A DNA stretch of 64,000 nucleotides from Nonomuraea rhodomycinica (GTDB taxonomy: Bacteria; Actinomycetota; Actinomycetes; Streptosporangiales; Streptosporangiaceae), in the NCBI RefSeq assembly GCF_013363995.1, contig NZ_JABWGO010000006.1, forward strand, positions 289,481 to 353,480, written 5' to 3'. Shown here piece by piece: positions 7,650 to 15,832 of the stretch (its first letter is position 1; every line of letters starts with the position of its first letter). The notes under the pieces were generated by a model. The model saw only the letters and a program-made list of their open reading frames with translations. It had not been told where the DNA came from and did not search any database. Both the position numbers and the translations under genes were made by a program.

Positions 7650-9683
7650 TCAGACCTGGGGGACGGACGGGGCCGAGCCGAAGGTGCCCTCGCGGCGGAT
7701 GGTGTGCCAGCGCAGCCGTACGCCCAGCACCGCGGTCGCCACCGACTGGATCACCACCAGGTACATGAGCTGCCGGTAGACGAACTGCTGCAACGGCAGC
7801 ACCCACAGCGCGGAGACGCGCTCACCGTCGAGCCGCAGCGCGTACCAGCCGGTCAGCGCCTGGGCCACCACGAACCCCGCCCACACCGCCACCACCGGCA
7901 GCGGATCGCCCAGAACGGTCTGGTAGACCGCCATGAGGTCGACGACGGGGGCCAGCAGCGGCAGCACCACCTGGAACATCGCCAGGTAGCCCAGGCAGCG
8001 CCGGCCGAACGGCCCGCGCTCCAGCACGGCCCGCCGGTGCTTCCACATGGCCTGGAGCGTTCCGTAGCACCAGCGGTAGCGCTGCTTCCAGAGCTGGCCG
8101 AGCGACGTGGGGGCCTCCGTCCAGGCCAGCGCCCGCTCCTCGTAGACCACGCGCCACCCGAACCGGCACAGCGCCATGGTGAGGTCGGTGTCCTCGGCCA
8201 GCGTGTCGGTGCTGACGCCGCCGAGCGCCACCAGCGCCGAGCGGCGGAACGCGCCGATCGCGCCGGGCACGGTCGCCATGCAGTCGAGCAGTTCGAACGC
8301 CCGCCGGTCGAGGTTGAACCCGATGACGTACTCCATGTGCTGCCAGCGCCCGATCATGCCGCGCCGGTTGCCGACCTTGGTGTTGCCGCTGACCGCGCCG
8401 ACCGACGGGTCGGCGAGCTGGCGGATCAGCCGGCCGATGGTGGCGGGCTCGAAGACGGTGTCGCCGTCCACCATGATGATCAGCTCGTGCCGGGCCTGCG
8501 TGATGCCGGTGTTGAGGGCGGCGGGCTTGCCGCCGTTGGGCCGCCGGATGACCCGTACGTTGGCGTACCCGAGGGCGGCGGCGAGGTCGGCGGTGTCGTC
8601 GGTGGAGCCGTCGTCGACGACGAGCACCTCCACCTCGCCCTCGTAGTGGGTCTCCACCAGCGAGCGCACGGTCGCCTGGATGCCGGCCGCCTCGTTGTAC
8701 GCGGGCACGATCACCGTGACGGGCGGCGGGGCGGACCACATGGGGGCGCGTCCCTTCCGCCGCTTCCCGCCGCGCGTACGGCGGGCGTGCACCCACGCCA
8801 GGACGGCGAAGAAGATCAGCCGCGCCAGCGTCAGCGCGCCGGCGGCGAACAGCACCCACGACAGCACCCCGGTGAAGGCGCCGGCGGCGCGCTGGGCGGC
8901 GTTCAGGACGGCGCCGCCGAACCGGTCCGTGCCGTCGGCCTGCCGGTGGGCGGAGGGCATGCCGAGCGCGCCCGTCACCGTGACCGCCCGGTAGCCCTTG
9001 CCGGACAGCTCGGTCAGGACCCGGTCGAGCCCCTCGACGGTCTGCCGCCGGTCGCCGCCCGAGTCGTGCATCATGACGATCGCCCCGCGTCCCCGGGAGG
9101 GCAGCGCCGACGCGGCGATCCGGTCCGTTCCCGGCCGGGCCCAGTCGCGGGTGTCGAGGTCGGTCAGCGCGACCAGGTACCCCTCGGCGGCCAGCGACCG
9201 CATGCCGTCCCACTGCGGCGCGGTGATCGCGGAGGGCGTCGAGGAGTACGGCGGGCGGGCCAGCGTCGTGTGCAGGCCGGTGGCGCCCGCGAGCGCCTTC
9301 TGCGTCAGCGACAGCTCCAGCCTGAGCCGCCAGCCGGGCACGGAGGCGAGATCCGCGTGCGTGTAGGTGTGGTTGCCCAGCTCGTGGCCCTCGGCGACGA
9401 TGCGCCGGGCCAGTTCGGGGTACTGGGCGACCTTCGAGCCGACGGTGAAGAACGTCGCCTTGGCCCCGTGCTTCTTGAGCACGTCCAGGACGCGCGGGGT
9501 CCAGATGGGGTCGGGGCCGTCGTCGAAGGTGAGCGCGATCGTCCGGGCGGCCGGGCGGGCGCTGGAGGGGGCGCCGGCGGTCAGGTTCAGCACGGGGCCG
9601 CCGCGCCGGGCCTTGGCCAGCTCGGCCGAGGGGCGGCCGGTGGCGGGCGGCGCGGCGTGGGTCTCGCCGGTGACGCCGGTCAC
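7650..9683 (-). CDS. Polysaccharide deacetylase / family 2 glycosyltransferase, bifunctional
   Basis: The open part has 677 residues. Residues 45-245 are a NodB-type polysaccharide deacetylase: TFDDGPDP has the two catalytic/metal Asp, HELGNHTYTH the metal His pair, and RPPYSS the conserved motif 3. A membrane segment follows (about 260-300). Residues 320-560 are a processive GT2 domain with VIVPAYNEA, VDDGSTDD, VDGDT (metal Asp), EDTDL (catalytic base) and KQRYRW (the QxxRW motif), then several membrane helices. It likely makes and deacetylates a surface beta-glycan. The GTG at 9683 is not a convincing start, because a transmembrane helix (WFLLAVGLLLVAAALTL) is encoded in frame just upstream (about 9690-9760) with no start codon in that frame. 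The true N-terminus lies in another frame, so the gene is frameshifted as read. Confidence 0.8.
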   Translation of the reverse strand: MTGVTGETHAAPPATGRPSAELAKARRGGPVLNLTAGAPSSARPAARTIALTFDDGPDPIWTPRVLDVLKKHGAKATFFTVGSKVAQYPELARRIVAEGHELGNHTYTHADLASVPGWRLRLELSLTQKALAGATGLHTTLARPPYSSTPSAITAPQWDGMRSLAAEGYLVALTDLDTRDWARPGTDRIAASALPSRGRGAIVMMHDSGGDRRQTVEGLDRVLTELSGKGYRAVTVTGALGMPSAHRQADGTDRFGGAVLNAAQRAAGAFTGVLSWVLFAAGALTLARLIFFAVLAWVHARRTRGGKRRKGRAPMWSAPPPVTVIVPAYNEAAGIQATVRSLVETHYEGEVEVLVVDDGSTDDTADLAAALGYANVRVIRRPNGGKPAALNTGITQARHELIIMVDGDTVFEPATIGRLIRQLADPSVGAVSGNTKVGNRRGMIGRWQHMEYVIGFNLDRRAFELLDCMATVPGAIGAFRRSALVALGGVSTDTLAEDTDLTMALCRFGWRVVYEERALAWTEAPTSLGQLWKQRYRWCYGTLQAMWKHRRAVLERGPFGRRCLGYLAMFQVVLPLLAPVVDLMAVYQTVLGDPLPVVAVWAGFVVAQALTGWYALRLDGERVSALWVLPLQQFVYRQLMYLVVIQSVATAVLGVRLRWHTIRREGTFGSAPSVPQV

Positions 9684-10054
9684 GTACCCGTTGAGCGTGA
9701 GCGCGGCGGCGACGAGCAGCAGGCCGACGGCGAGCAGGAACCAGTGTCCGCGCGGGTCGGCGGGACGCCTGGCGGCGCGCTCGGGGATGGTGACGGGTGC
9801 TGCCCGGAATGCCGGGCGGCGGGCGCGTGGGGGCCGGTGGCGGGCGCGTGCGGTCCGGTGGCGGGCGCGTGCGGTCCGGCGGCGGACTCGGGACGTCCGG
9901 TGGCGGGCGCGTGCGGTCCGGCGGCGAGCTCGGGACCTACGATGGCCGGCTCGGGGCGGGTGGCGGGTGGCTGCTCGGGGCGCCGGCCCGCGGCCGGGTC
10001 CTGCCAGGCGGGGACGGGCGGCGGGGGCCAGACGCGCAGATCCTGGGCGGTCAC
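9680..10054 (-). other. Out-of-frame N-terminal part of the glycosyltransferase gene
   Basis: A GTG at 10054 overlaps the TGA of the upstream gene as GTGA, the classic coupling seen elsewhere in this window. The frame reads VTAQDLRVWPPPPVPAWQDP, then Pro/Ala/His repeats, and runs to a TGA at 9680-9682, past the point (about 9790) where the next frame starts to encode VTIPERAARRPADPRGHWFLL-like sequence and the first membrane helix. Joining the two needs a one-base shift between about 9780 and 9835. A sequencing error in the G-rich repeat or a true frameshift are both possible. Confidence 0.6.
9815..9940. repeat. 21-bp minisatellite, six units
   Basis: Six consecutive 21-bp units (starting 9815, 9836, 9857, 9878, 9899, 9920) share GGYGGCGGGCGCGTGC or a diverged form with ACTCGGGAC. 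They encode Pro-Ala-Thr-Gly-Pro-His-Ala-like heptads in the glycosyltransferase leader frame. The first unit contains a run of five G (9829-9833) where others read GCGG, a natural spot for the frameshift. Confidence 0.75.
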
Positions 10055-10557
10055 TTCCTGGGGCCCTTCGTCCGGTCCGGGTCGAGGCCCGGCGGGACCC
10101 GCCTGGTGGGCGTCGGGTCGGCCGTCGTCTCGCCGGGTGTGGGCGACGGCTCGGTGGTGGGCTCCTCCGAGGGCTCCGTCCGATCGGTCGGCTCCTGGCT
10201 GGGCGTGGGGCGCCGCGTCTCGCTCGGCTTGGGGGTCGGCCGCCGGGAGGGCGTCGCGCTCCTCGTGACCGCGGGGGTGGGCCGCGTCTGGACGGGGGAG
10301 GGCGTCGGGCGCCTGGTCGGGTCCGTGCGGGGGGTCGGCGAGCGGTGGGGCGAAGCGGTGGCGCCGACGCCGTCCGGCTGGTTGCCCGGCCATCCGCTGA
10401 CCGACAGTGTCGTACGGGAGAACGCGCCGCCGATCACGACGGCCAGCACCCCGATGGCCAGCACGCTGGACACGATCCCGGCCAGCATGACCAGCCGTCG
10501 GCGACGGCCGCTCTGGTCGACGAAGACGGCGGTGGTGGAGTGCTGCTCTGGTGACAC
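10051..10557 (-). CDS. Single-pass membrane protein with Pro/Thr-rich tail
   Basis: A 168-residue protein. A short cytoplasmic start (FVDQSGRRRRL) leads into one hydrophobic segment (LAGIVSSVLAIGVLAVVIGG, about residues 24-43), then a 120-residue tail of Pro, Thr, Ser, Arg and Glu with no fold visible. The VFVDxSGRR start followed by a membrane helix is familiar from small genes just upstream of deacetylase/GT2 genes in actinomycetes, though I know no function for it. It overlaps the next gene by the GTGA tetranucleotide and is probably co-transcribed with it. The extracellular tail could span the wall and hold or guide the glycan-making enzyme; this is inference. Confidence 0.7.
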   Translation of the reverse strand: MSPEQHSTTAVFVDQSGRRRRLVMLAGIVSSVLAIGVLAVVIGGAFSRTTLSVSGWPGNQPDGVGATASPHRSPTPRTDPTRRPTPSPVQTRPTPAVTRSATPSRRPTPKPSETRRPTPSQEPTDRTEPSEEPTTEPSPTPGETTADPTPTRRVPPGLDPDRTKGPRK

Positions 10558-10839
10558 GGTGAGTGATGGTAGTGGCCCCCGATAACTTGTGGGGAAATTT
10601 AGGCTTTAACGAGGAGCGATCCTCATCTGACGGAGCGCTGCCGACGATGCCCGATCATGTCCTGCTGGACGGGCGGATGTCCTGCTATGCGGCTCGATGG
10701 CGGTTATGACGGTCCGTGTCAGGCGTCAGGGACCCGCGACGCCGACCGCCGAGAACTGTCGGTGGGGCCTGTCACGATGCCGTCGCTGTACTCCGATTCC
10801 AGGTCCTGACCCGGCGCTCGCCCCGCGTCCCCGGGGGAG
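10558..10839. other. Intergenic region between two divergent operons
   Basis: This 282-bp gap separates the surface-glycan operon from the MFS gene. It has a GAGGA-GCGA-TCCTC inverted repeat at 10611-10624, a nearby AT-rich stretch (GGAAATTTAGGCTTTAAC) suited to a promoter, and a GGCGTC/GACGCC hairpin at 10723-10744. No gene is seen. Confidence 0.4.
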
Positions 10840-12150
10840 ATGAGGCGCTTCGTGACCGAGTCCGGCCGTAGGTCGCTGCGGACGATGGCGGCTCCCCTCG
10901 CGGTACGGGGCTTCCGCCACTACTACCTCGGCCAGACCGCCTCGGCCTTCGGGGACGCGCTGACGCCGCTGGCCCTCGCGTTCGCCGTGCTCGATCTCAC
11001 AGGCTCCCCGGCGGACCTGGGGATCGTCGTGCTGAGCACCCGCGTCCCGATCATCGCGCTCACCCTGGTGGGAGGCGCGTTCGGTGACCGGTTCCCGCGC
11101 CGCGGCGTCATGCTGCTCGCCGACGTCGTCCGGTTCCTGGCGCACGGGCTCACGGCGGTGCTGCTGCTCACGGGCACGGCCCACCTGTGGACGCTGGTGG
11201 CCCTCCAGCTCGTGGCGGGCACGGGATCGGCGCTCTTCAACCCGGCCGCCGTGGGGCTGGTGATGTCGCTGGCGGGCAAGGAACGCCTGCAGGAGGCCAA
11301 CTCCCTGCTGTCGATCTCGCGCAGCGCCACCTCGATCGCCGCGCTCGGCGCCGGCGGCGCGCTGGTGGCGACGGTGGGGTCCGGGTGGGCCGTCCTCGTG
11401 GACGCGCTGACGTTCCTGGTGAGCGCGGTGTTCCTCTGGCGGCTGCCCCGGGCGGTCGCCACCGAGCGGCCGCCGCACCGTGCCGGGCTGCTGGCGAGCA
11501 TCGGCGAAGGAGTGCGAGAGGTGGCCGGACGGCCCTGGCTGTGGATCTGGATCGTCCACGTCGCGCTCACGAACATGATCGCCGTGGCTCCCGTGGTGGT
11601 GCTCGGGCCGTACGTGGCCGACGAGCACCTCGGCGGGGCGCCCGCCTGGTCGGCGATCGGCATCGGCTACGCCGTCGGCGGGCTCGCCGGAGGCGTGGTC
11701 GGCGCGCGATGGAGACCGGCCCGGCCGATGGCCGCCGCGTTGGCCTTCTTCCTGCTGATGGCGCCGCTGCCGGCCCTGCTCGCCGTGCCCGCCGCGACCT
11801 GGCTGCTGGCGCCGGCGGCGAGCCTGGCGGGGCTGCAGCTCGTGGTCTACAACGTGCTGCAGACGACGACCCTCCAGCGCCGCCTGCCCGAGGAGCTCGT
11901 GGCGCGGGCCGGCTCGGTGGTCATGCTGGGGGCGCTGGTGGCCGCGCCGCTCGGCATGGGCATGTCCGGGCCGTTGGCGGCGGCCTGGGGCGCCGACACG
12001 GTGCTCGCGCTGAGCGCGGGGCTGCTCGTCGTCTTCACGCTCGCCACGCTGCTGGTCCCGGCGGTGTGGAAGGTGCGGGACGATCTATCGGACGAGGTTC
12101 CGGGGGAAACCGCGGAGGCGGAGGCGGAGGCGGAGACGCCCTCGCGCTGA
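10840..12150 (+). CDS. MFS transporter, EntS-like exporter family
   Basis: A 436-residue major facilitator with about 12 hydrophobic segments. The start (RGFRHYYLGQTASAFGDALT) and the loop GAFGDRFPRRGVMLLADVVRF are typical of the MFS_3 group that includes the enterobactin exporter EntS and many drug exporters. An acidic tail (residues 415-436, ETAEAEAEAETPS) follows the last helix. It would export a small molecule by proton antiport in the plasma membrane; the substrate is not predictable. The ATG at 10840 is close to a GGGGGAG ribosome site; a GTG at 10852 is a possible later start. It has no obvious partner gene. Confidence 0.85.
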   Translation: MRRFVTESGRRSLRTMAAPLAVRGFRHYYLGQTASAFGDALTPLALAFAVLDLTGSPADLGIVVLSTRVPIIALTLVGGAFGDRFPRRGVMLLADVVRFLAHGLTAVLLLTGTAHLWTLVALQLVAGTGSALFNPAAVGLVMSLAGKERLQEANSLLSISRSATSIAALGAGGALVATVGSGWAVLVDALTFLVSAVFLWRLPRAVATERPPHRAGLLASIGEGVREVAGRPWLWIWIVHVALTNMIAVAPVVVLGPYVADEHLGGAPAWSAIGIGYAVGGLAGGVVGARWRPARPMAAALAFFLLMAPLPALLAVPAATWLLAPAASLAGLQLVVYNVLQTTTLQRRLPEELVARAGSVVMLGALVAAPLGMGMSGPLAAAWGADTVLALSAGLLVVFTLATLLVPAVWKVRDDLSDEVPGETAEAEAEAETPSR

Positions 12151-12221
12151 GCCTCATGTCAGCCCGAGGTATGTCAGCCCACGGTCTGATGTGCCGGGCC
12201 GAGGAAATACGCGAGAGTGTG

Positions 12222-12235
12222 ACCGGCCGGCCGGT
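12222..12235. promoter_or_regulatory. GC-rich palindrome before the metallopeptidase-like gene
   Basis: ACCGGCCGGCCGGT is a perfect 14-bp palindrome in the 120-bp gap before the secreted peptidase-like gene. It could be an operator or a hairpin ending the MFS transcript. Two ATGTCAGCCC copies lie just upstream (12155-12180). Confidence 0.3.
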
Positions 12236-12270
12236 GTCCGGCCCCCCGAGTCGAATGGGAGGAGGGCGGA

Positions 12271-13062
12271 GTGCACGCCCCGCGCAAGAGACCCCGCAGG
12301 ATGTGGGCACGGGCCGCCGTGGCGCTGGCGACGCTGCTCGTCGCCGCCGTGGCCGGGGTGGCCGTGGCCTACCCCTCCGTCGCGGCGACCACCTGTCCCG
12401 GCTGCTACGGCCTCACCGAGCTGGAACCCGGCGTCTACGCGGAGAAGGGCCTGTCCGCCGAGCAGCGGGAGCGGATCCACCGCACCGTGGCGGCCGCCCG
12501 CGCCCGGATCGAGGGCTTCTACGGCCCACCGGTCAGCTCGCCCCGCCTGCTGGTCTGCGCGACCGATGCCTGCTATGCCCGCATCGGCGGCAAGAAGGAG
12601 CGCGGCATCGCGATCCTCAACCGGTCCGTCATGCTGTCGCCCCGAGGGCTGGACACCGTGATCGCGTCACACGAGATGTCCCACGTCGAGCTGCACGCCC
12701 GCCTCACCTCCGGCGTGGAGGTGCCGCAGTGGTTCGACGAGGGGCTGGCGGTGGTGGTCTCGGACGACCCTCGTTACCTGCGTCCCGAGACCGCCGGTGA
12801 CCGCTGCACGACTCCGCCGGCGGGGCCGCTGCCCGTGACGCTGGAGGAATGGCTGGCGGCGGCCGGCAAGGACGCCACCACGTACGCGAAGTCCGCGTGC
12901 CAGGTGCACCGCTGGCTGCGGTCCCACGGCGACCGCCAGGGGCTCCTGTCCTTGATCGAACGGCTCAACGCGGGCGGGTCCTTCGCGTCGGAGACGAGCA
13001 CGGCTTCCACTCCTTCGGCCGAGCCTCCCTCACCCGGCGCGCCCACCACCCCTGGGGACTGA
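12271..13062 (+). CDS. Secreted zinc metallopeptidase-like protein
   Basis: A 263-residue protein with a basic N-terminus and hydrophobic signal/anchor (RAAVALATLLVAAVAGVAVA, ending near residue 35). The zinc site is ASHEMSHVE (HExxH), followed about 25 residues later by WFDEGLAVVVS, whose Glu is the usual third ligand of gluzincin-type peptidases of the peptidase-MA group. Two Cys pairs (TCPGCYG; CATDAC) suggest disulfides outside the cell. The C-terminus is a Ser/Thr/Pro-rich tail. It is likely an extracellular or membrane-bound peptidase with unknown target. The GTG start has GGAGGGCGGA immediately upstream. It could also be an inactive family member, but all metal ligands appear present. 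Confidence 0.75.
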   Translation: MHAPRKRPRRMWARAAVALATLLVAAVAGVAVAYPSVAATTCPGCYGLTELEPGVYAEKGLSAEQRERIHRTVAAARARIEGFYGPPVSSPRLLVCATDACYARIGGKKERGIAILNRSVMLSPRGLDTVIASHEMSHVELHARLTSGVEVPQWFDEGLAVVVSDDPRYLRPETAGDRCTTPPAGPLPVTLEEWLAAAGKDATTYAKSACQVHRWLRSHGDRQGLLSLIERLNAGGSFASETSTASTPSAEPPSPGAPTTPGD

Positions 13063-13307
13063 TGCGCCGCGCCCCTCACCGCCCGGCCGCTTCCCCTGGG
13101 TCCGTGACGATCTACGGGGCACACCGCGAGTTCGCACGAGAGAGGCCAGAGGCCGGTGTGGGGCTTGTACCGGTGGTGTGCAGGTACGAGGTGAGCCGAG
13201 CCTTCTCGCGTGGTTTTGTCGGTGACGGGTAGCAGCGTCTGTCGGTCAGTTCCGGCAGCGTCGGATCCCAGTACCCGCCAGTGATGTCGGTGAGGAATGA
13301 CAGCGCA
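13063..13307. other. Intergenic stretch with lower GC
   Basis: About 245 bp without a convincing gene, where composition falls below that of the flanking DNA. On the minus strand an open frame contains DALSFLTDITGGYWDP-like sequence that may be the remnant of a degraded gene, but no family is recognised. Confidence 0.3.
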
Positions 13308-13718
13308 TCAGGGATGCGAATCGGCTGAACAGTCGTAGGCTCGGCGGGCTGCGGTGATGGCAGGGGCTGCGAGGCGGGCCCAGTCCGTAAGTGCTTCCAG
13401 AGGCTCGCGTATGTCTTCGATCAATGGAGTAGTGGCGTACTCGACTCGCGGCGGTGAATCCGGGTACACGGTTCGGGTGATGAGCCCGTTGCGTTCGAGA
13501 TCGCGCAAGCTCACGGTCAGCATGCGACGGCTGATGCCCGTGATCGCGCGCTCCAGCTGGGTGAAGCGGCGCGGACCGTTGCCCAGTTCGACTAGTACCT
13601 GAGCGCTCCACTTGCCGCCGATCAAGGCCAGGACCTCGGGCAGCGGGCAATCGTCGGGGGCGGGTGCCGTCGTCGCGGGCGTGAGCTGGTTTGTTACCGC
13701 GGTGTTCCGTTGCGACAA
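13308..13718 (-). CDS. HxlR family transcriptional regulator
   Basis: A 136-residue winged-helix regulator: LALIGGKWSAQVLVEL is the signature opening of HxlR proteins, followed by RRFTQLERAITGISRRMLT (recognition helix) and the wing YPDSPPRVEYATT. Members act as homodimers, often sensing reactive aldehydes, quinones or oxidants. The only reasonable start is a TTG with GGAAGAAGG upstream. It is divergent from an alpha/beta hydrolase with a perfect inverted repeat between them. Codon third positions and GC content are lower than in neighbouring genes, hinting at acquisition together with the hydrolase. Confidence 0.88.
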   Translation of the reverse strand: MSQRNTAVTNQLTPATTAPAPDDCPLPEVLALIGGKWSAQVLVELGNGPRRFTQLERAITGISRRMLTVSLRDLERNGLITRTVYPDSPPRVEYATTPLIEDIREPLEALTDWARLAAPAITAARRAYDCSADSHP

Positions 13719-13755
13719 GAAAGTGCCTTCTTCCAGAGCTTTCTAAGCATGCGCC

Positions 13756-13779
13756 ACGATTGACCTTGTTATCAATCGT
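13756..13779. promoter_or_regulatory. Probable HxlR operator
   Basis: ACGATTGA (13756-13763) and TCAATCGT (13772-13779) form a perfect 8-bp inverted repeat with an 8-bp spacer, in the 113-bp gap between the divergent HxlR regulator and hydrolase. Spacing and position are right for an HxlR dimer controlling both. Confidence 0.65.
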
Positions 13780-13831
13780 AACGATCCTGCGTGCAGCCGC
13801 AGGATCTCGTGACAGATGAGGGAAACAACAC

Positions 13832-14599
13832 GTGCCCATCGCGCGCAGCAATGGTTTCAAGATTTCCTACGAGGTTTCCGGCGATGGTCCCGCGCTGATG
13901 CTTCATCCAGGCATGTTCCAGGACGGGGCACATTGGACGCACAGCGGCTACACCTCCGCACTTACGTCCACCTACACCGTGATCGCCGTCGACCCGCTCG
14001 GCTTGGGCGGCAGCGACGCCCCGCACCGGGCCGAGGACTATTCGCTGGAACGGCGGGTGGACTCTGTCACGGCGGTGCTGGACGAGGTAGGCGTCGAACG
14101 GGCCGCGTTGTGGGGGTACTCGCTCGGTGCCATGACGGGGTACGCGGTCGCCGCGCATGCGCCTGACCGTCTGACCTGTCTGGTGGCCGGTGGTTTTGAT
14201 CCTGTCGACGGTTTCCGCTCCGTGATCGGTCCTACGCTGAGCCTCCTCGGCCTACCTGCCGACACCGATGCGTACCAGCTGATGAAGCAAGGCGCTGCTG
14301 CCGATCCCTATCAGGCCGCCCTGATTGAGGCGGGTGATCCTGCCGGTTTCCGCGCCAATTATGAGGCGTTCTCTCGCGAGCCTGGACTCCAGCGGGAACT
14401 CGCCGATTCCGGCGTGCCGATGCTGCTGTACGCGGGCACGGCCGACCCTTGGCACGAGCCGATGCGGGCCTTCGCCGAGCGCTCAGGCGCGAGCTTCTCG
14501 TCCATCTCCGACGCAGATCACAAGGGCTGCTGGGACAGATCGACCGACGTTCTGCCGACAGTGCTGTCGTTCCTGGCTGCCAACGCTGGCATGCCTTGA
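13832..14599 (+). CDS. Alpha/beta hydrolase
   Basis: A 255-residue single-domain alpha/beta hydrolase. LMLHPGMFQDGAHW is the strand-3/oxyanion region, AVDPLGLGGSD the conserved loop, GYSLGAMTG the nucleophile elbow (Ser about residue 96), and DADHKGCWD near the end gives the catalytic His. It could hydrolyse an ester or lactone, or be a haloperoxidase-like enzyme. The GTG start has GAGGGAAAC a few bases upstream. Its divergent HxlR neighbour and the shared inverted repeat suggest it is induced by a toxic small molecule. Base composition is lower in GC than the rest of the window. Confidence 0.82.
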   Translation: MPIARSNGFKISYEVSGDGPALMLHPGMFQDGAHWTHSGYTSALTSTYTVIAVDPLGLGGSDAPHRAEDYSLERRVDSVTAVLDEVGVERAALWGYSLGAMTGYAVAAHAPDRLTCLVAGGFDPVDGFRSVIGPTLSLLGLPADTDAYQLMKQGAAADPYQAALIEAGDPAGFRANYEAFSREPGLQRELADSGVPMLLYAGTADPWHEPMRAFAERSGASFSSISDADHKGCWDRSTDVLPTVLSFLAANAGMP

Positions 14600-14713
14600 G
14601 CGAGACCATGCCTCTGGCGGCGCTCAGCTGACCTGTGGCCAGGCTTGGTTCTCTACCGTGCCGCTGTTCTTTCTCGGCGCGAGAATCTGAGGTGAGGCTC
14701 CTCGGGAGTCCGG

Positions 14714-14758
14714 AGGCGACATGGCCGCCTGGGGGTTGCGACAGCGACATGGCCGCCT
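14714..14758. repeat. Short direct repeat with hairpin at the 3' end of the SDR gene
   Basis: GCGACATGGCCGCCT occurs at 14716-14730 and 14744-14758. The first copy is within AGGCG-ACATGGC-CGCCT, which can pair. The second copy includes part of the SDR stop codon. It may help terminate the convergent hydrolase and SDR transcripts. Confidence 0.4.
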
Positions 14759-15551
14759 AGGGGAGGATCGCGTCCACGTACCCGCCGTCGACGCGGATCG
14801 CTCCTCCCGTCGTGGCAGAGGCGTACGGGGAGCTGAGGTAGACGACCATGTTGGCGATCTCCTCGGGCTCGATCAGCCGCTGGATCAGCGACTGCGGCCG
14901 GTGCCGCCGCATGAACTCGCGCTGGGCCTCCGGCCAGGGCAGGTCACGGTCGACGAGTTCGTACACGAAGTCCTCGACGCCGCCGGTGTGGGTCGGGCCG
15001 GCGATGACGGAGTTGACGGTGACGCCGCTACCGGCCGCCTCCTTCGCGAACCCGCGCGACACGGCCAGCAGCGCGGTCTTCGTCATGCCGTAGTGGATCA
15101 TCTCGACCGGGGTGACGATCGCGGAGTCGCTGGCGACGTACTGCACGCGTCCCCACGACCGGGCCTTCATCCCCGGCAGGTAGGCGCGGGTGAGCCGGAC
15201 GGCGGCCAGCACGTTCACCTCGAAGTAGCGCCGCCACTCCGCATCGGTGATCTCCAGCGCCGGCCGCGAGCCGAAGACGCCGAGATTGTTGACCAGGATG
15301 TCCAGTTCGGGAAGGACCTCGGCGACGTGGGCGGCGCCGTCCTCGGTGGCCACGTCGGCCGCCAGCGGCACCACGTCGGCCCGCCGCACGTCACTTCGGA
15401 TCCGGTCGGCGGCCTCCTCGACGGTCGAGGCCGTACGGCCGTTGACGGCCACCCGGGCCCCCGCCCTGGCCAGGCCGGTCGCGATGGCCGCCCCGATGCC
15501 TTGGGTTGACCCCGTGACCAGCGCTGTCCTACCGGTGAGATCGATGAGCAC
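14757..15551 (-). CDS. SDR family oxidoreductase
   Basis: A 264-residue classical short-chain dehydrogenase/reductase. VTGSTQGIGAAIA is the TGxxxGxG cofactor motif, NNLGV the NNAG-type motif, SDSA holds the catalytic Ser, and HYGMTK is the YxxxK motif. GGAIRVDGGYVDAI is the usual C-terminal signature. The Arg after NG in VAVNGRTA hints at NADP preference. It oxidises an alcohol or reduces a ketone of unknown identity. The GTG start at 15551 is chosen for its AAGGAG site 6 bases upstream; a longer in-frame ATG at 15587 would add 12 residues that do not belong to the fold. Confidence 0.87.
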   Translation of the reverse strand: MLIDLTGRTALVTGSTQGIGAAIATGLARAGARVAVNGRTASTVEEAADRIRSDVRRADVVPLAADVATEDGAAHVAEVLPELDILVNNLGVFGSRPALEITDAEWRRYFEVNVLAAVRLTRAYLPGMKARSWGRVQYVASDSAIVTPVEMIHYGMTKTALLAVSRGFAKEAAGSGVTVNSVIAGPTHTGGVEDFVYELVDRDLPWPEAQREFMRRHRPQSLIQRLIEPEEIANMVVYLSSPYASATTGGAIRVDGGYVDAILP

Positions 15552-15715
15552 AGGGGACTCCTTCCCGTTACCGGGGGGAGCACCCATGCGGGACGCCGAG
15601 CGGTGCTGTGCCCGCGCCCGCCCACCCCCATGAGTCCCAGCTCGCGAAGGCGTTCCCGGAGCGCCTTTCCGCGAAGGGCGCGGTCACCGCCCGCGACCAC
15701 ATCGCAGCCGGGCCG

Positions 15716-15816
15716 GCACACCCGCGCTCGGCGCCGTGCGCCGCCCTCGGGCACACCCGTGCTCGGCGCCGTGCGCCGCCCTCGGGCACACCCGCGCTCG
15801 GCGCCGGGCGCCGCCC
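15716..15816. repeat. 35-bp tandem repeat, about 2.9 units
   Basis: Units start at 15716, 15751 and 15786, each reading GCACACCCGYGCTCGGCGCC and then continuing with GTGCGCCGCCCTCGG; the third unit is cut after 31 bp. Each copy contains self-complementary GGCGCC-rich sequence. It lies in the 281-bp gap between the SDR start and the HAD gene end; no gene is seen in that gap. Confidence 0.75.
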
Positions 15817-15832
15817 AACGAGGCGGGCGGCA

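Noticed and set aside
15716..15816. Possible CRISPR array
   Set aside because: Units are adjacent with no unique spacers; it is a tandem repeat.
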